Positions 19,499-27,906 of a stretch of DNA of 64,000 bases are shown piece after piece; the first letter of the stretch is position 1, and each line of letters opens with the position of its first letter. The notes under the pieces were generated by a model that had not been told where the DNA came from, made no database searches, and saw only the letters and a list, made by a program, of their open reading frames with translations. The position numbers and the translations under genes were made by a program. This DNA comes from Caballeronia concitans. GTDB lineage: Bacteria; Pseudomonadota; Gammaproteobacteria; Burkholderiales; Burkholderiaceae. The stretch is from the NCBI RefSeq assembly GCF_001544615.1, contig NZ_FCNV02000001.1, positions 682,001-746,000 on the forward strand. Reading direction: 5' to 3'.

Positions 19499-20119
19499 TC
19501 ACGCGACGTAGCGCGCGACGCTCACGAACTGGCACAGACTGCCCGCCAGCACGAACAGATGCCAGATGCCGTGGCCGTGCCGGATGCGCTCGTCGTTGAT
19601 GAAAAACCAGATGCCGGCGGTATAAATGACGCCGCCCGCCAGAAGCCATGCGGTGCCGGCGACCGGCAGCGTCGTCACGAGCGGATGAACGGCTACGAGC
19701 GCGAGCCAGCCCATCAACACGTAGAGCACCATCGAAACGCTGCGGGTTCTTCGCCCGAGCGTCAGTTCCTGCGTGATGCCAAGAACGGCGAGTCCCCAGC
19801 TTACGCCGAAGAGGGACCAGCCCCACGGGCCGCGCAAGGTCACCAGTGTAAACGGTGTGTAGCTGCCCGCTATCAGCAGATAAATGGCCGAGTGATCGCA
19901 CTTCTGGAGGATCGCCTTCAGCCGCGGGCTGCGCGCGCAGTGATAGAACGTCGAGATGAGGTAGAGCGCGCAAAGCATCGCGCCGTACACGGCGAAGCTG
20001 ACGACCTTGTACGCGTCGCGTTCCAGCGCGCCCATCGTGACGAGGGCCGCGAGTCCCGCTATCGACAAAATCGCGCCGATCAAATGGCTGATGCTGTTGA
20101 AACGTTCCCCTGCATGCAT
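19499..20119 (-). CDS. trhA: Hemolysin III / TrhA family membrane protein
   Basis: A 206-residue inner-membrane protein of the hemolysin III/YqfA/TrhA family, related to PAQR receptors. It should have seven membrane segments. The family's histidine motifs are visible: SISHLIGAILSIAGL near the N-terminus, STFYHCARSP and KCDHSAIYLLIAGSYTPF in the middle, and GHGIWHLFVLAGS at the end. These residues are thought to bind a metal. The ATG at 20119 (MHAGERFNSIS) is chosen because a GGTGGAT-type ribosome binding site precedes it. The physiological role in bacteria is poorly known (membrane energetics in E. coli TrhA), and the name does not imply hemolysis. Confidence 0.9.
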   Translation of the reverse strand: MHAGERFNSISHLIGAILSIAGLAALVTMGALERDAYKVVSFAVYGAMLCALYLISTFYHCARSPRLKAILQKCDHSAIYLLIAGSYTPFTLVTLRGPWGWSLFGVSWGLAVLGITQELTLGRRTRSVSMVLYVLMGWLALVAVHPLVTTLPVAGTAWLLAGGVIYTAGIWFFINDERIRHGHGIWHLFVLAGSLCQFVSVARYVA

Positions 20120-20131
20120 GACCGATCCACC

Positions 20132-20171
20132 AAAAGACAAAGGGCGCAGCCCCAACATAAGGCTGCGCCCT
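20132..20171 (-). terminator. Terminator of the cytochrome operon
   Basis: An 11-bp perfect stem (AGGGCGCAGCC at 20141-20151, GGCTGCGCCCT at 20161-20171) with a 9-nt loop. On the minus strand it is followed by TTGTCTTTT. It lies 31 nt past the triheme cytochrome stop codon and just upstream of trhA, so it separates the two units. Confidence 0.8.
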
Positions 20172-20201
20172 GTGCGTATTGTACGCTGTCTGGCGAAGAC
20201 G

Positions 20202-21500
20202 TCAGTCGAGCGGCGCCGAACGCAGGTTGCTCACCTGTTGCGGCGACACCGGCGTGCCGTGGTTACCCCAGGACATACGGATGTACGTCACGACCGCCGC
20301 CACTTCCGTATCCGACAGCGACTGCGCGAACGGCGGCATGCCGTGCGGCATCGGATTGCCTTCCGTGCTCGGCGGATAGCCGCCGTTGAGCGTCATGCGG
20401 ATCGGGTTGACGGCCGACGGCATCTGGATCGACTGGTTGTTCGCGAGCGGCGGGTAAGCCGGCGGCTTGCCGAGACCGTTCTCCGCGTGGCACTTCGCGC
20501 AGTTCTCGGTGTAGACCTTCTTGCCCATCGTCAGCAGCTCGCCGCCGAACTTCTCGGACGTTTCCAGTTGCAGCGACTCCGGCGCTTCCTTCTTCTGCGG
20601 GATCGACTTGAGATACGTCGACATCGCGTTGATGTCCGCGTCGGTCATGTACTGCAGGCTGTTGTGCACCACTTCCGCCATCGGGCCGAACACCGCGCCG
20701 CGCTGCGACACGCCGGTCTTCAGCAGGTCGTTGATGTCCTTGATGTCCCAGTCGCCGAGGCCGGCTTCCTTGTTCGACGTGAGCGACGGCGCATACCAGT
20801 TCTGCAGCGGGATCAGGCCGCCGGCGAACGCCGCCGAGTTGACCGGGCCGCCCATCGCGTTGATCGACGTGTGGCACATGCCGCAGTGGCCGAGGCCTTC
20901 GACCAGATACGCGCCGCGGTTCCATTCCACCGACTTGGTCGGATCCGGCTTGTACTCGCCTTCCGAGAAGAACAGCGTGCGCCAGCCGATCAGCAGGTTG
21001 CGGTTGTTGAACGGGAAGCGCAGTTCATGCGGACGGCTCGGTTCCGAGACCGGCGTGACCGAGCGCAGATACGCGTAGATCGCGTCCGAGTCGGCGCGCG
21101 TGACCTTCGTGTAGCTCGTGAACGGGAAGCCGGGATACAGCAGGCTGCCGTCCTTCGAGCGGCCGGTGTGCATCGCGCGATAGAAGTCGTCAGACGTCCA
21201 TTTGCCGATGCCGTACTTGTCGTCCGGCGTGATGTTCGGCGTGAACATGGTGCCGAAGGGCGTGGCCATTGGCAGGCCGCCCGCGAACTGCTTGCCGCCG
21301 CGCACCGTGTGGCAAGCGATACAGTCGCCGGCGCGGGCCAGATACTCGCCTTGCTTGACGAGCGCGGCCTTGTCGGCAGGCGTCGCGGCGACGGCGCCGC
21401 CCGAATGGAGATTGTCGCCGCCCGACCAGAGGACGGCGCCGGCTGCGACGGCTGCCACCACGACAGCCGAGGAAAGTGCGAACAGGGACTTGCGTTTCAT
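20202..21500 (-). CDS. Triheme c-type cytochrome (alcohol/gluconate dehydrogenase cytochrome-subunit type)
   Basis: A 432-residue exported cytochrome with three CxxCH heme sites: CIACH (60-64), CGMCH (206-210) and CAKCH (334-338). The N-terminus MKRKSLFALSSAVVVAAVAAG is an uncleaved anchor or signal. The spacing and motifs (GGLPMATPFGTMFTPNITPD, FPFTSYTKVTRADSDAIYAYL) match the cytochrome subunits of membrane alcohol and gluconate dehydrogenases, which pass electrons to ubiquinone or to terminal oxidases. No dehydrogenase large or small subunit is adjacent; the partner upstream is a diheme cytochrome, 21 nt away. The donor is therefore unknown. A terminator follows. Confidence 0.9.
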   Translation of the reverse strand: MKRKSLFALSSAVVVAAVAAGAVLWSGGDNLHSGGAVAATPADKAALVKQGEYLARAGDCIACHTVRGGKQFAGGLPMATPFGTMFTPNITPDDKYGIGKWTSDDFYRAMHTGRSKDGSLLYPGFPFTSYTKVTRADSDAIYAYLRSVTPVSEPSRPHELRFPFNNRNLLIGWRTLFFSEGEYKPDPTKSVEWNRGAYLVEGLGHCGMCHTSINAMGGPVNSAAFAGGLIPLQNWYAPSLTSNKEAGLGDWDIKDINDLLKTGVSQRGAVFGPMAEVVHNSLQYMTDADINAMSTYLKSIPQKKEAPESLQLETSEKFGGELLTMGKKVYTENCAKCHAENGLGKPPAYPPLANNQSIQMPSAVNPIRMTLNGGYPPSTEGNPMPHGMPPFAQSLSDTEVAAVVTYIRMSWGNHGTPVSPQQVSNLRSAPLD

Positions 21501-21521
21501 TGTGTTGTCGCTCCAGACGCC

Positions 21522-22265
21522 TTATTGCGGTTCGCTGCCGCACGTGAGCGGCATCTTCGACGAGCCAGCGGGCGCGGGCACCGGGTTGGCGGGTGCGGTT
21601 TGCGTGGAGAGCCATGCGGCGACGGCGGTCACGTCGTCGTCGGACAGGCGCGTGGCGATTTGCTGCATGCAGTCAGGCGCCTTGGCGTGACGCGTGCCCG
21701 ACTTCCATGCGCCGAGTTGCGCGCTGATGTAGTCGGAATGCAGGCCGACGAGACCGGGGATAGCCGGCTGCATGCCGGTCAGGCCCTTGCCGTGGCACGC
21801 GGCACAGGCGGGAATGTTCTTCGACGCATCGCCGTTCAGCACGATCTGCGAGCCGCGCGAGAGCGTGGTTGCCGAGACGTTCGTCTTGACCGGCGCCGGA
21901 TACGGAGGACGCTGCTGCGAGAAGTAACCCGCGATCTGATGAAGGTAGTCGTCCGAGAGATACGTGACGAGGTAGTTCATCGGCGGATACTTGCGCCGGC
22001 CTTCGCGGAAATTCTGAAGCTGGTTGTAGAGGTAATCGGCGGGCTTGCCGGCAAGACGCGGGAAATAGTCGTTGTCCGTGCCTTCGCCGTGAACACCGTG
22101 ACATGCGGTGCAGCCTTGCACGCGCGCTGCCATCGAGTCGGGAGCGATCGGCTGATTTTGCGCCTGGGCTTGCGCTTGACCCGCGCTGAGAACGCCAGCG
22201 CTGCCGATCATTGCCAGGGCGAGCAGCGGACGAAAAATGCGTCTTGAAAACACGCGACACTCCAT
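21522..22265 (-). CDS. Diheme cytochrome c4-like protein
   Basis: A 247-residue periplasmic diheme cytochrome. A signal peptide of about 33 residues (MECRVFSRRIFRPLLALAMIG, ending near AQAQAQ) precedes two homologous domains with CTACH (52-56) and CAACH (154-158). Methionines in the PPMNYL and TGMQPAIPGL regions are candidate axial ligands. The two-domain layout matches cytochrome c4 and c-type partners in beta-proteobacteria. The start at 22265 is chosen because the longer upstream reading crosses repeats and has no signal sequence. It is the first gene of a two-gene operon with the triheme cytochrome and is divergent from copD. Role: electron transfer between a periplasmic donor and the triheme protein or an oxidase (inference). 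Confidence 0.88.
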   Translation of the reverse strand: MECRVFSRRIFRPLLALAMIGSAGVLSAGQAQAQAQNQPIAPDSMAARVQGCTACHGVHGEGTDNDYFPRLAGKPADYLYNQLQNFREGRRKYPPMNYLVTYLSDDYLHQIAGYFSQQRPPYPAPVKTNVSATTLSRGSQIVLNGDASKNIPACAACHGKGLTGMQPAIPGLVGLHSDYISAQLGAWKSGTRHAKAPDCMQQIATRLSDDDVTAVAAWLSTQTAPANPVPAPAGSSKMPLTCGSEPQ

Positions 22266-22744
22266 GAAATTCGGGGACCTGCCGAGCTTCGTGCGGCTCG
22301 GTGCGAAGGTGGCGAACCACGGCCACGCGTACGGTGGCGGAGGGTGGCGGACCACGGCCACAGTGGCTCGACGAGCCTCTGATGCGACGCGGAATTCTAT
22401 CATCGATGCCTGATGGTGACTATTTGACACAACTTTTCGGGCCCGCTGCGGCGGAATCGCGACAAAATGCCGCGCGACAGACAAGAACTTTGACATTGCG
22501 TTGAATTCATCAGTATCGACAACAGTTGGACTGCGTGGCGTCGGCGGTCGGCCTTTTTGCCTTCGTGGTTGCTTGCGAAGCTTAGGAAGTGGCGCGGCGA
22601 CGTTCAAGGCGCATTCGTCGCGAGCGGGCATCCCTGGCGAATGGGTTCGTTTAGACTGCTCGGGCCCGACTTCACACATTCCTCCATGATTCCCTCGCAG
22701 CCAGCTTCAGCAATTCCCGTTCACGCCGCGCCGGACGCCGCTTC
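22266..22744. other. Divergent intergenic region with GTGGC/GCCAC repeats
   Basis: A 479-nt gap between the cytochrome operon and copD. Near the cytochrome start it holds two near-identical 19-nt direct repeats (22308-22326 and 22343-22361, one mismatch), each of the form GTGGC-N-GCCAC, followed by another palindrome, GCCACAGTGGC. This may be an operator array or a local duplication. No gene is supported in the rest of the gap. Confidence 0.5.
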
Positions 22745-23680
22745 ATGAGCGACGATCCGCTTTGGCTGCTTCAAGTCTTCTTCGCCGCGCTCGCCGATGT
22801 TTCGTTCGCCTGCGCGCTCGGCGCGTTGCTCCTCAATGCGTGGCTCGGCCGCGAACAGGCGTTCGCGCCGGTGTCGCCCGCGCGCGGCGGATTCAGGCGC
22901 GCGGCGCGGTTCGGCATGGCGTCGGCGGTGGTGTTCGTCGCGTGCAACTTCGCGTCGCTCTGGCTCGAGTCGGCGGCGATGAGCGGCTCGCCCATTGCCG
23001 ATGCGGGCGCGTCGCTATGGCTCGTCGCGACGGCCACGCATGCGGGCATCGGCTGGGCGGTGGCGCTTGCGGGCGGCGTCGTGATCGCGATTGCCGCCGC
23101 GACGAGCGGACGCTTAAGCGCCGGACGCATGGCGATGGCCGCGCTCGGCGCGCTGATCGCATCGGCGGGAAAGGCGGCGATCGGCCATGCCGCCGATGCC
23201 GGCGCGTTCTCGCTGGCCGAAGTCGTCCAGACGCTGCATCTGCTCGCGACGGGCGTGTGGGGCGGCGTGGTCATCGCGGGCGCGGCGGCGGTGTTGCCGG
23301 CGCTCGAATCGTCGGTGGCGCGGGCTTCGTTGATGCGCGTCGTCGGGCGCATGTCGCATGCGGCGACGATCGCGGTGGCGTTCGTCATCGCGACGGGCGC
23401 GTTCAACGCGTGGCGCGGGACGGGCGGATCGGCTGTCGTGCTGACGGGAAGCGGCTGGGGCAGGGCGTTGCTGGTGAAGAGCGCGCTGATCGCGGCGGCG
23501 CTCGCGTTGGGCGCGCTCAATCGCTGGTCGGCGTTACCGCGCCTGCAACGCACGGCATCGACGACGGACGCGCACACGGTCATCAACGTGATGCGTATCG
23601 AAGCCGTGCTGATGGTGGCGGTGTTCGTGGCGGCGTCGGTGCTGTCGCATAGCGTGCCGGGATTTGCTGCGGGCGGTTGA
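22745..23680 (+). CDS. copD: CopD-family copper resistance membrane protein
   Basis: A 311-residue inner-membrane protein with about eight hydrophobic segments, of the copper-resistance CopD family, which is thought to import copper from the periplasm with CopC. The CopD domain is seen in the C-terminal half (VGRMSHAATIAVAFVIATGAFNAWR, then LLVKSALIAAALALGALNRW). Candidate metal ligands include THAGIGW, IGHAADAG and QTLHLLATGVW. No CopC or multicopper oxidase lies nearby, so it is an orphan copy. The ATG at 22745 (MSDDPLWLLQVFF) is taken as start. It ends 21 nt from the convergent small membrane protein gene. Confidence 0.85.
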   Translation: MSDDPLWLLQVFFAALADVSFACALGALLLNAWLGREQAFAPVSPARGGFRRAARFGMASAVVFVACNFASLWLESAAMSGSPIADAGASLWLVATATHAGIGWAVALAGGVVIAIAAATSGRLSAGRMAMAALGALIASAGKAAIGHAADAGAFSLAEVVQTLHLLATGVWGGVVIAGAAAVLPALESSVARASLMRVVGRMSHAATIAVAFVIATGAFNAWRGTGGSAVVLTGSGWGRALLVKSALIAAALALGALNRWSALPRLQRTASTTDAHTVINVMRIEAVLMVAVFVAASVLSHSVPGFAAGG

Positions 23681-23701
23681 AGCGGAGTTTTTGCGCGGCG
23701 G

Positions 23702-24001
23702 CTACTCGTAGCCCAGCCGATGACTCACGATCGGCGCGCAGAATAACGCCAGCGCGCACCCGGCCGCCTTTCCCTGCAACTCGACGAACGCGCAGTACGA
23801 ATCCGCGGCGACCAGGACATCGAGCAACTGCGGCAAGCAGAACACCGCCGACAGCACGATGAACGCGCGTGTCACGGCCGATATGCGCCATCCGTGCTGC
23901 GCCCCGAGCACCGCAGCCACCACTCGCGCCACGCCGAACGCGACGAACGCGCCGACGGCAAGCTGCGCGCGGACATATTCATCGGGAAGGCTGTGCCACA
24001 T
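23702..24001 (-). CDS. Small membrane protein of unknown function
   Basis: A 99-residue protein with about three hydrophobic stretches (LAVGAFVAFGVARVVAAVLG, AFIVLSAVFCLPQLLDVLV, AAGCALALFCAPIV). It starts MWHSLPDEYVRAQ. I do not recognise a family. It lies between convergent copD and the co-directional panB, with 110 nt between panB's stop and its own start. Hydrophobicity and a sustained frame support a real gene, but with no homology to cite the confidence is moderate. Confidence 0.6.
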   Translation of the reverse strand: MWHSLPDEYVRAQLAVGAFVAFGVARVVAAVLGAQHGWRISAVTRAFIVLSAVFCLPQLLDVLVAADSYCAFVELQGKAAGCALALFCAPIVSHRLGYE

Positions 24002-24111
24002 GGTCGGTCTCGCTCGGGATACGTTCGACGCCTAGTGTGCAAGAACCTCGCCAGTCCGGTCTGTACGAGAAAACGCAGACCGGCTGCACCGCGCGCCGGC
24101 CTGAGAAGCGA

Positions 24112-24927
24112 TCAGAACGTGTGCTCGGGACCGGGAAAACTGCCGTCCTTCACCGCGCGCACATACGCTTCCACGGCCGCGAAAATGCTCGGTTGGCCCT
24201 GCATGAAATCCTTCACGAAGCGCGGACGCTTGCCGGGGAAAATACCCAGCATGTCGTGCAAGACGAGCACCTGTCCCGAACAGTCGATCCCCGCGCCGAT
24301 GCCGATGGTCGGAATCGCGAGCTTCGCGGTGACATCGCGTGCGAGCAGCGTCGGCACCGCTTCGATCACGAGCAGTTGCGCGCCCGCTTCCTGAAGCGCG
24401 AGCGCGTCGCGGCGCATCTGCTCGGCTGCGGCATCGGTCTTGCCTTGCACCTTGAAGCCGCCGAACGCATGCACCGACTGCGGCGTGAGCCCGACATGCC
24501 CGCACACCGGAATGGAACGCTCGACGAGAAAGCGCACCGTTTCCGCGAGCCACTCGCCGCCTTCGATCTTGACCATCTGCGCGCCGGCGCGCATCAGCTT
24601 GACCGCGTTCGCATACGCTTCTTCGCGCGACCCGATCGTGCCGAACGGCATGTCCGCGACGATCAGCGCGCTCTTGCTGCCGCGCGCGACCGACGCCGTG
24701 TGATACGCGATGTCTTCGAGCGTGACGGGCAGCGTCGTGCCGTGCCCTTGCAGCACGTTGCCGAGCGAATCGCCGATCAGCATCACGTCGACGCCCGCGC
24801 GCTCCAGCAGCGCCGCGAAGCTGGCGTCGTAGCACGTGAGCATCGCGATGCGCTCGCCCGCCTCGCGCATGGCCTGCAGCTTGGGTACGGTGATCGTCGA
24901 ACGGCTCGTTTCCTGCAAATACGTCAT
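24112..24927 (-). CDS. panB: 3-methyl-2-oxobutanoate hydroxymethyltransferase
   Basis: First committed enzyme of pantothenate synthesis: transfers a hydroxymethyl group from 5,10-methylene-THF to alpha-ketoisovalerate to make ketopantoate. It has 271 residues (E. coli 264). Motifs: [44 protein letters not shown] (Asp for Mg and substrate), [12 protein letters not shown], and [21 protein letters not shown]. It follows the deoxynucleoside kinase gene by 39 nt and ends the leftward folK-kinase-panB run, a mix of cofactor biosynthesis genes. Its substrate is also the keto acid of valine handled by IlvE, encoded at 58512-59432. Confidence 0.97.
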   Translation of the reverse strand: MTYLQETSRSTITVPKLQAMREAGERIAMLTCYDASFAALLERAGVDVMLIGDSLGNVLQGHGTTLPVTLEDIAYHTASVARGSKSALIVADMPFGTIGSREEAYANAVKLMRAGAQMVKIEGGEWLAETVRFLVERSIPVCGHVGLTPQSVHAFGGFKVQGKTDAAAEQMRRDALALQEAGAQLLVIEAVPTLLARDVTAKLAIPTIGIGAGIDCSGQVLVLHDMLGIFPGKRPRFVKDFMQGQPSIFAAVEAYVRAVKDGSFPGPEHTF

Positions 24928-24966
24928 GATGATTTCACTGGAGATGGCGCGGGCATCGAGCGAAGC

Positions 24967-25647
24967 TCAGACCGACACGCCTTTGACAAAGAATTCCTTG
25001 CGCCCGCGCATGGTCTCGATGCGATCGATGAGCAGCGCCAGATCTTCTTCCGATGTCACCGGATTCAAATGCTCCGCGTTCACCGTGAGCAGCGGCGTCG
25101 CGTCATAGTGATAGAAGAAGTCGTTATAAGCATCGGTCAGCGCGCGCAGATACGAATCGGAGATTTGCAGCTCCATCGGCAGCGCGCGTTTCTGGATGCG
25201 CGAAAACAGCACTTCCGGGCTCGCCTGCAGATACACGACGAGATCGGGCGCGGGCGCGCTCACATCGATGCGCGAGGCGATGTCGCGGTAAAGCTGGAAC
25301 TCGTCGTCGGGCAGCGTGAGGCGCGCGAAGAGATCGCTCTTCTGCGTGATGAAGTCCGCGATGAGCGGCGTATTCGACGTGAGCATGTCCGCGACTTCCC
25401 GCGTCTGCGCGACGCGCTGCAACGCGAAGCTCAGTTGCGTGGGCAGCGCATGCCGCGTGGTATCGCGATAAAAGCGCTCGAGAAACGGATTCTCCTGCGG
25501 GCGCTCGAACAGCGTGCGCATCGACCAGCGTTCCGCGAGCAGCGTCGCGAGCGTGGTCTTGCCGACGCCGATCGGTCCTTCGATCGCGATATAGCGGTGC
25601 GGCGGCCGCAATTGCGGCGCGGTGACGGTGAGTGGCGGAACGCTCAT
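24967..25647 (-). CDS. Deoxynucleoside kinase family protein (dCK/dGK type)
   Basis: A 226-residue P-loop kinase of the deoxynucleoside kinase family, which makes dNMPs from deoxynucleosides for salvage. The Walker A GPIGVGKT is near residues 24-31. RPQENPFLERFYRD, the DLVVYLQASPEVLFSRIQKR lid region and SYLRALTDAYNDFFYHY match the family. The start MSVPPLTVTAPQL at 25647 overlaps the folK stop as ATGA. A longer in-frame upstream sequence is inside folK and rejected. Which base is preferred (A, G or C) cannot be told. In Burkholderiaceae it sits between folK and panB as here. Confidence 0.88.
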   Translation of the reverse strand: MSVPPLTVTAPQLRPPHRYIAIEGPIGVGKTTLATLLAERWSMRTLFERPQENPFLERFYRDTTRHALPTQLSFALQRVAQTREVADMLTSNTPLIADFITQKSDLFARLTLPDDEFQLYRDIASRIDVSAPAPDLVVYLQASPEVLFSRIQKRALPMELQISDSYLRALTDAYNDFFYHYDATPLLTVNAEHLNPVTSEEDLALLIDRIETMRGRKEFFVKGVSV

Positions 25648-26216
25648 CGGCAAGTAGGTGAGTTGGGAGCAGGGGAAGCGCCGGCGGCATCGGATGCGTC
25701 GGCGTCGCGCGGCTGGCCGCCGAGCATGAGGCACTGGCAAGTCGCGACACGTTCGATGCGCTGATCGGCGACCGCCGCGACGAACGCATCGGCGCGGCCG
25801 CGTTGCGGAATGATGAGATCGGGTTCGAGTTCGACGAGCGGCACCAGCACGAACGCGCGCTCCGTCATGCGCGGATGCGGCACGACGAGATCCATTTCAT
25901 CGACGCTCGATGCGCCGTACAGCAGGATATCGAGGTCGAGCGTGCGCGGCGCGTTTCGATACGGCCGCTCGCGCCCGAATTGTTCTTCGATCAGATGACA
26001 CAGGCGCAAGAGCGCGCGTGCGGGAAGCGTCGTTTCGAGCTTGACGACGCAATTGAAGTAATCGTCGCCGGAAGAATCGATCGGCGCGGTGCGATACAGG
26101 CTCGATTTCGCGAGCACGGTGATCGTGTGCTGCTGCGCGAGACACACGACTGCGTCTTTCAAGGTCTGGCGCGCATCGCCGAGATTCGCTCCGAGGCCCA
26201 GATATGCAATCGTCAT
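25644..26216 (-). CDS. folK: 2-amino-4-hydroxy-6-hydroxymethyldihydropteridine pyrophosphokinase
   Basis: Folate pathway enzyme that transfers pyrophosphate from ATP to hydroxymethyldihydropterin. It has 190 residues; E. coli has 159, so this one carries about 30 extra residues at the C-terminus (GQPRDADASDAAGASPAPNS), probably disordered. Signature motifs: AYLGLGANLGDARQTL at the start, SSLYRTAPID, ELQ/EEQFGRERPYRNAPRTLDLDILLYG (the family signature), and VPHPRMTERAFVLVPLVEL. It follows pcnB (98 nt) and is coupled to the downstream deoxynucleoside kinase by a 4-nt overlap. Confidence 0.96.
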   Translation of the reverse strand: MTIAYLGLGANLGDARQTLKDAVVCLAQQHTITVLAKSSLYRTAPIDSSGDDYFNCVVKLETTLPARALLRLCHLIEEQFGRERPYRNAPRTLDLDILLYGASSVDEMDLVVPHPRMTERAFVLVPLVELEPDLIIPQRGRADAFVAAVADQRIERVATCQCLMLGGQPRDADASDAAGASPAPNSPTCR

Positions 26217-26313
26217 GGCAGTAGTCCTACGGGTAGGTCTTGGGCGACAAGCGGGTGAGACCCGGACACGTCCGGGTGCAAACCTTTATCCGCTACTGTA
26301 GCGAAAACCGGCT

Positions 26314-27906
26314 TTACTCGTTGTCCGCGCCTTCGCCCTGTCCGCTGGTTCGTTCGACACTGCTTTCGTCCGATTCCCGCGATTCGCTCACGAAGCCTTG
26401 TTCGCCTGTCTCGGTGGCCTTGCGTTTCGCATTGCTGCGACGGCGGCGCTTCTTCGGTGCGCTGCGCTCCTTGCCGCCTTGCGTGAGCAGCGCTTCGCGC
26501 TCGGCGTGGTCGCCGTTCACGAAGTCGGTCCACCATTGTCCGACTTCCGCGTCGAGTTCGCCCGATTCGCAACGCAGCAGCAGGAAATCATAACCCGCAC
26601 GGAATCTTTGGTGTTCCAGGAGCTTCAGCGCGCTGCGGCCGCGCTTTTCCAGCCGATGCTGCAAGCCCCAGATTTCACGCATGTCCGCCGAATAGCGCTT
26701 GTGAATGGCGAGCTTCTCGGTCTGCATCTCGAGGACATCGTCCATCGCGCGATGCAGCGCCGGCACCGGATAGTCGCCCGCCGCCGTGTATTTCTGCCAG
26801 CGCGTCTGCACGTCGTGCCAAAGCAGCGTCGCGAAGAGAAAGCTCGGCGAAACAGGCTTGCCCGCGCGCACGCGTTCATCGGTGCTCGTGAGCGCGAGCG
26901 TGACGAATTTCTCGCCGTGCGGTTGTTCGAGCACGACATCGAGCAACGGCAGCACGCCGTGATGCAGCCCTTCCTGACGCAGCCGCGTGAGGCACGCGAG
27001 CGCATGACCCGACAGCAGCAGCTTCAGCATCTCGTCGAAGAGACGCGCGGCCGGCACGTTGTTCATGAGGTCCGCGAGTTCCTTGATCGGCGCGCGCGTG
27101 GCTTCGTCGATCTCGAAGCCGAGCTTCGCCGCGAACCGCACGACGCGCAGCATCCGCACCGGATCTTCGCGATAACGCGTGGCCGGATCGCCGATCATGC
27201 GCAACAGGCGCGCGCGGATGTCGGCCATGCCGTCGTGATAGTCCAGCACCGTTTGCGTGGCCGGATCGTAGTACATCGCGTTGATGGTGAAATCGCGCCG
27301 CGTGGCGTCTTCGTGCTGCTCGCCCCAGACGTTGTCGCGCAGCACGCGGCCGGATGCATCGACGGCGTGCGTGCGGCCTTCGAGCTCGCCGCGTCGATAG
27401 CGGCGTGGCGGCTCGGCGGCCGGCGCGGGCGCCGGGGTATCGACGAGCGCGCGGAACGTCGATGTCTCGATGATCTCTTGCCCGAACTGCACGTGCACGA
27501 TCTGAAAGCGCCGCCCGATGATGCGCGCGCGCCGGAAGAGGCGCTGTACTTCGTCGGGCGTGGCGTCGGTGGCGACGTCGAAATCCTTCGGCGCGACGCC
27601 GAGCAAAAGGTCGCGCACCGCGCCGCCGACGATGAACGCGCGATGCCCGGCCTGCTGCAGGCCTTCGGTGACGCGCACCGCGTTCTTCGAGATGAGCGAC
27701 GGATCGATGCCGTGAATGTCCGACGACAGGATCACCGGCACGCTCGGGTCGCGCCTGACGGGCGCTGCGGCCTTCTTGCGCGGGACGCGAACGGTTTTGC
27801 GGGCGGGTTTCGCTTCTGCCGATGCGGTTGCCGTGTCGTTCGAAGCGCTTTCCTGGGATTCGGCGCTCTCTTGTCCGAACAGCTTGCGGATGAGTTTTTT
27901 AATCAC
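26314..27906 (-). CDS. pcnB: Poly(A) polymerase
   Basis: Class II nucleotidyltransferase that adds poly(A) tails to RNA 3' ends and so promotes decay. It has 530 residues. N-terminal basic region (KPARKTVRVPRKKAAAP), then GHRAFIVGGAVRDLLLGVAPKDFDVATDATP with the catalytic GGxVRD and DxD, RRDFTINAMYYD, and EDPVRMLRVVRFAAKLGFEID. The C-terminal tail is basic and low-complexity (SAPKKRRRRSNAKRKATE). A PcnB rather than CCA-adding enzyme is favoured by the long basic ends and by the folK neighbour, as in E. coli pcnB-folK. Its start overlaps the end of the HAD gene by 8 nt. Confidence 0.93.
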   Translation of the reverse strand: MIKKLIRKLFGQESAESQESASNDTATASAEAKPARKTVRVPRKKAAAPVRRDPSVPVILSSDIHGIDPSLISKNAVRVTEGLQQAGHRAFIVGGAVRDLLLGVAPKDFDVATDATPDEVQRLFRRARIIGRRFQIVHVQFGQEIIETSTFRALVDTPAPAPAAEPPRRYRRGELEGRTHAVDASGRVLRDNVWGEQHEDATRRDFTINAMYYDPATQTVLDYHDGMADIRARLLRMIGDPATRYREDPVRMLRVVRFAAKLGFEIDEATRAPIKELADLMNNVPAARLFDEMLKLLLSGHALACLTRLRQEGLHHGVLPLLDVVLEQPHGEKFVTLALTSTDERVRAGKPVSPSFLFATLLWHDVQTRWQKYTAAGDYPVPALHRAMDDVLEMQTEKLAIHKRYSADMREIWGLQHRLEKRGRSALKLLEHQRFRAGYDFLLLRCESGELDAEVGQWWTDFVNGDHAEREALLTQGGKERSAPKKRRRRSNAKRKATETGEQGFVSESRESDESSVERTSGQGEGADNE

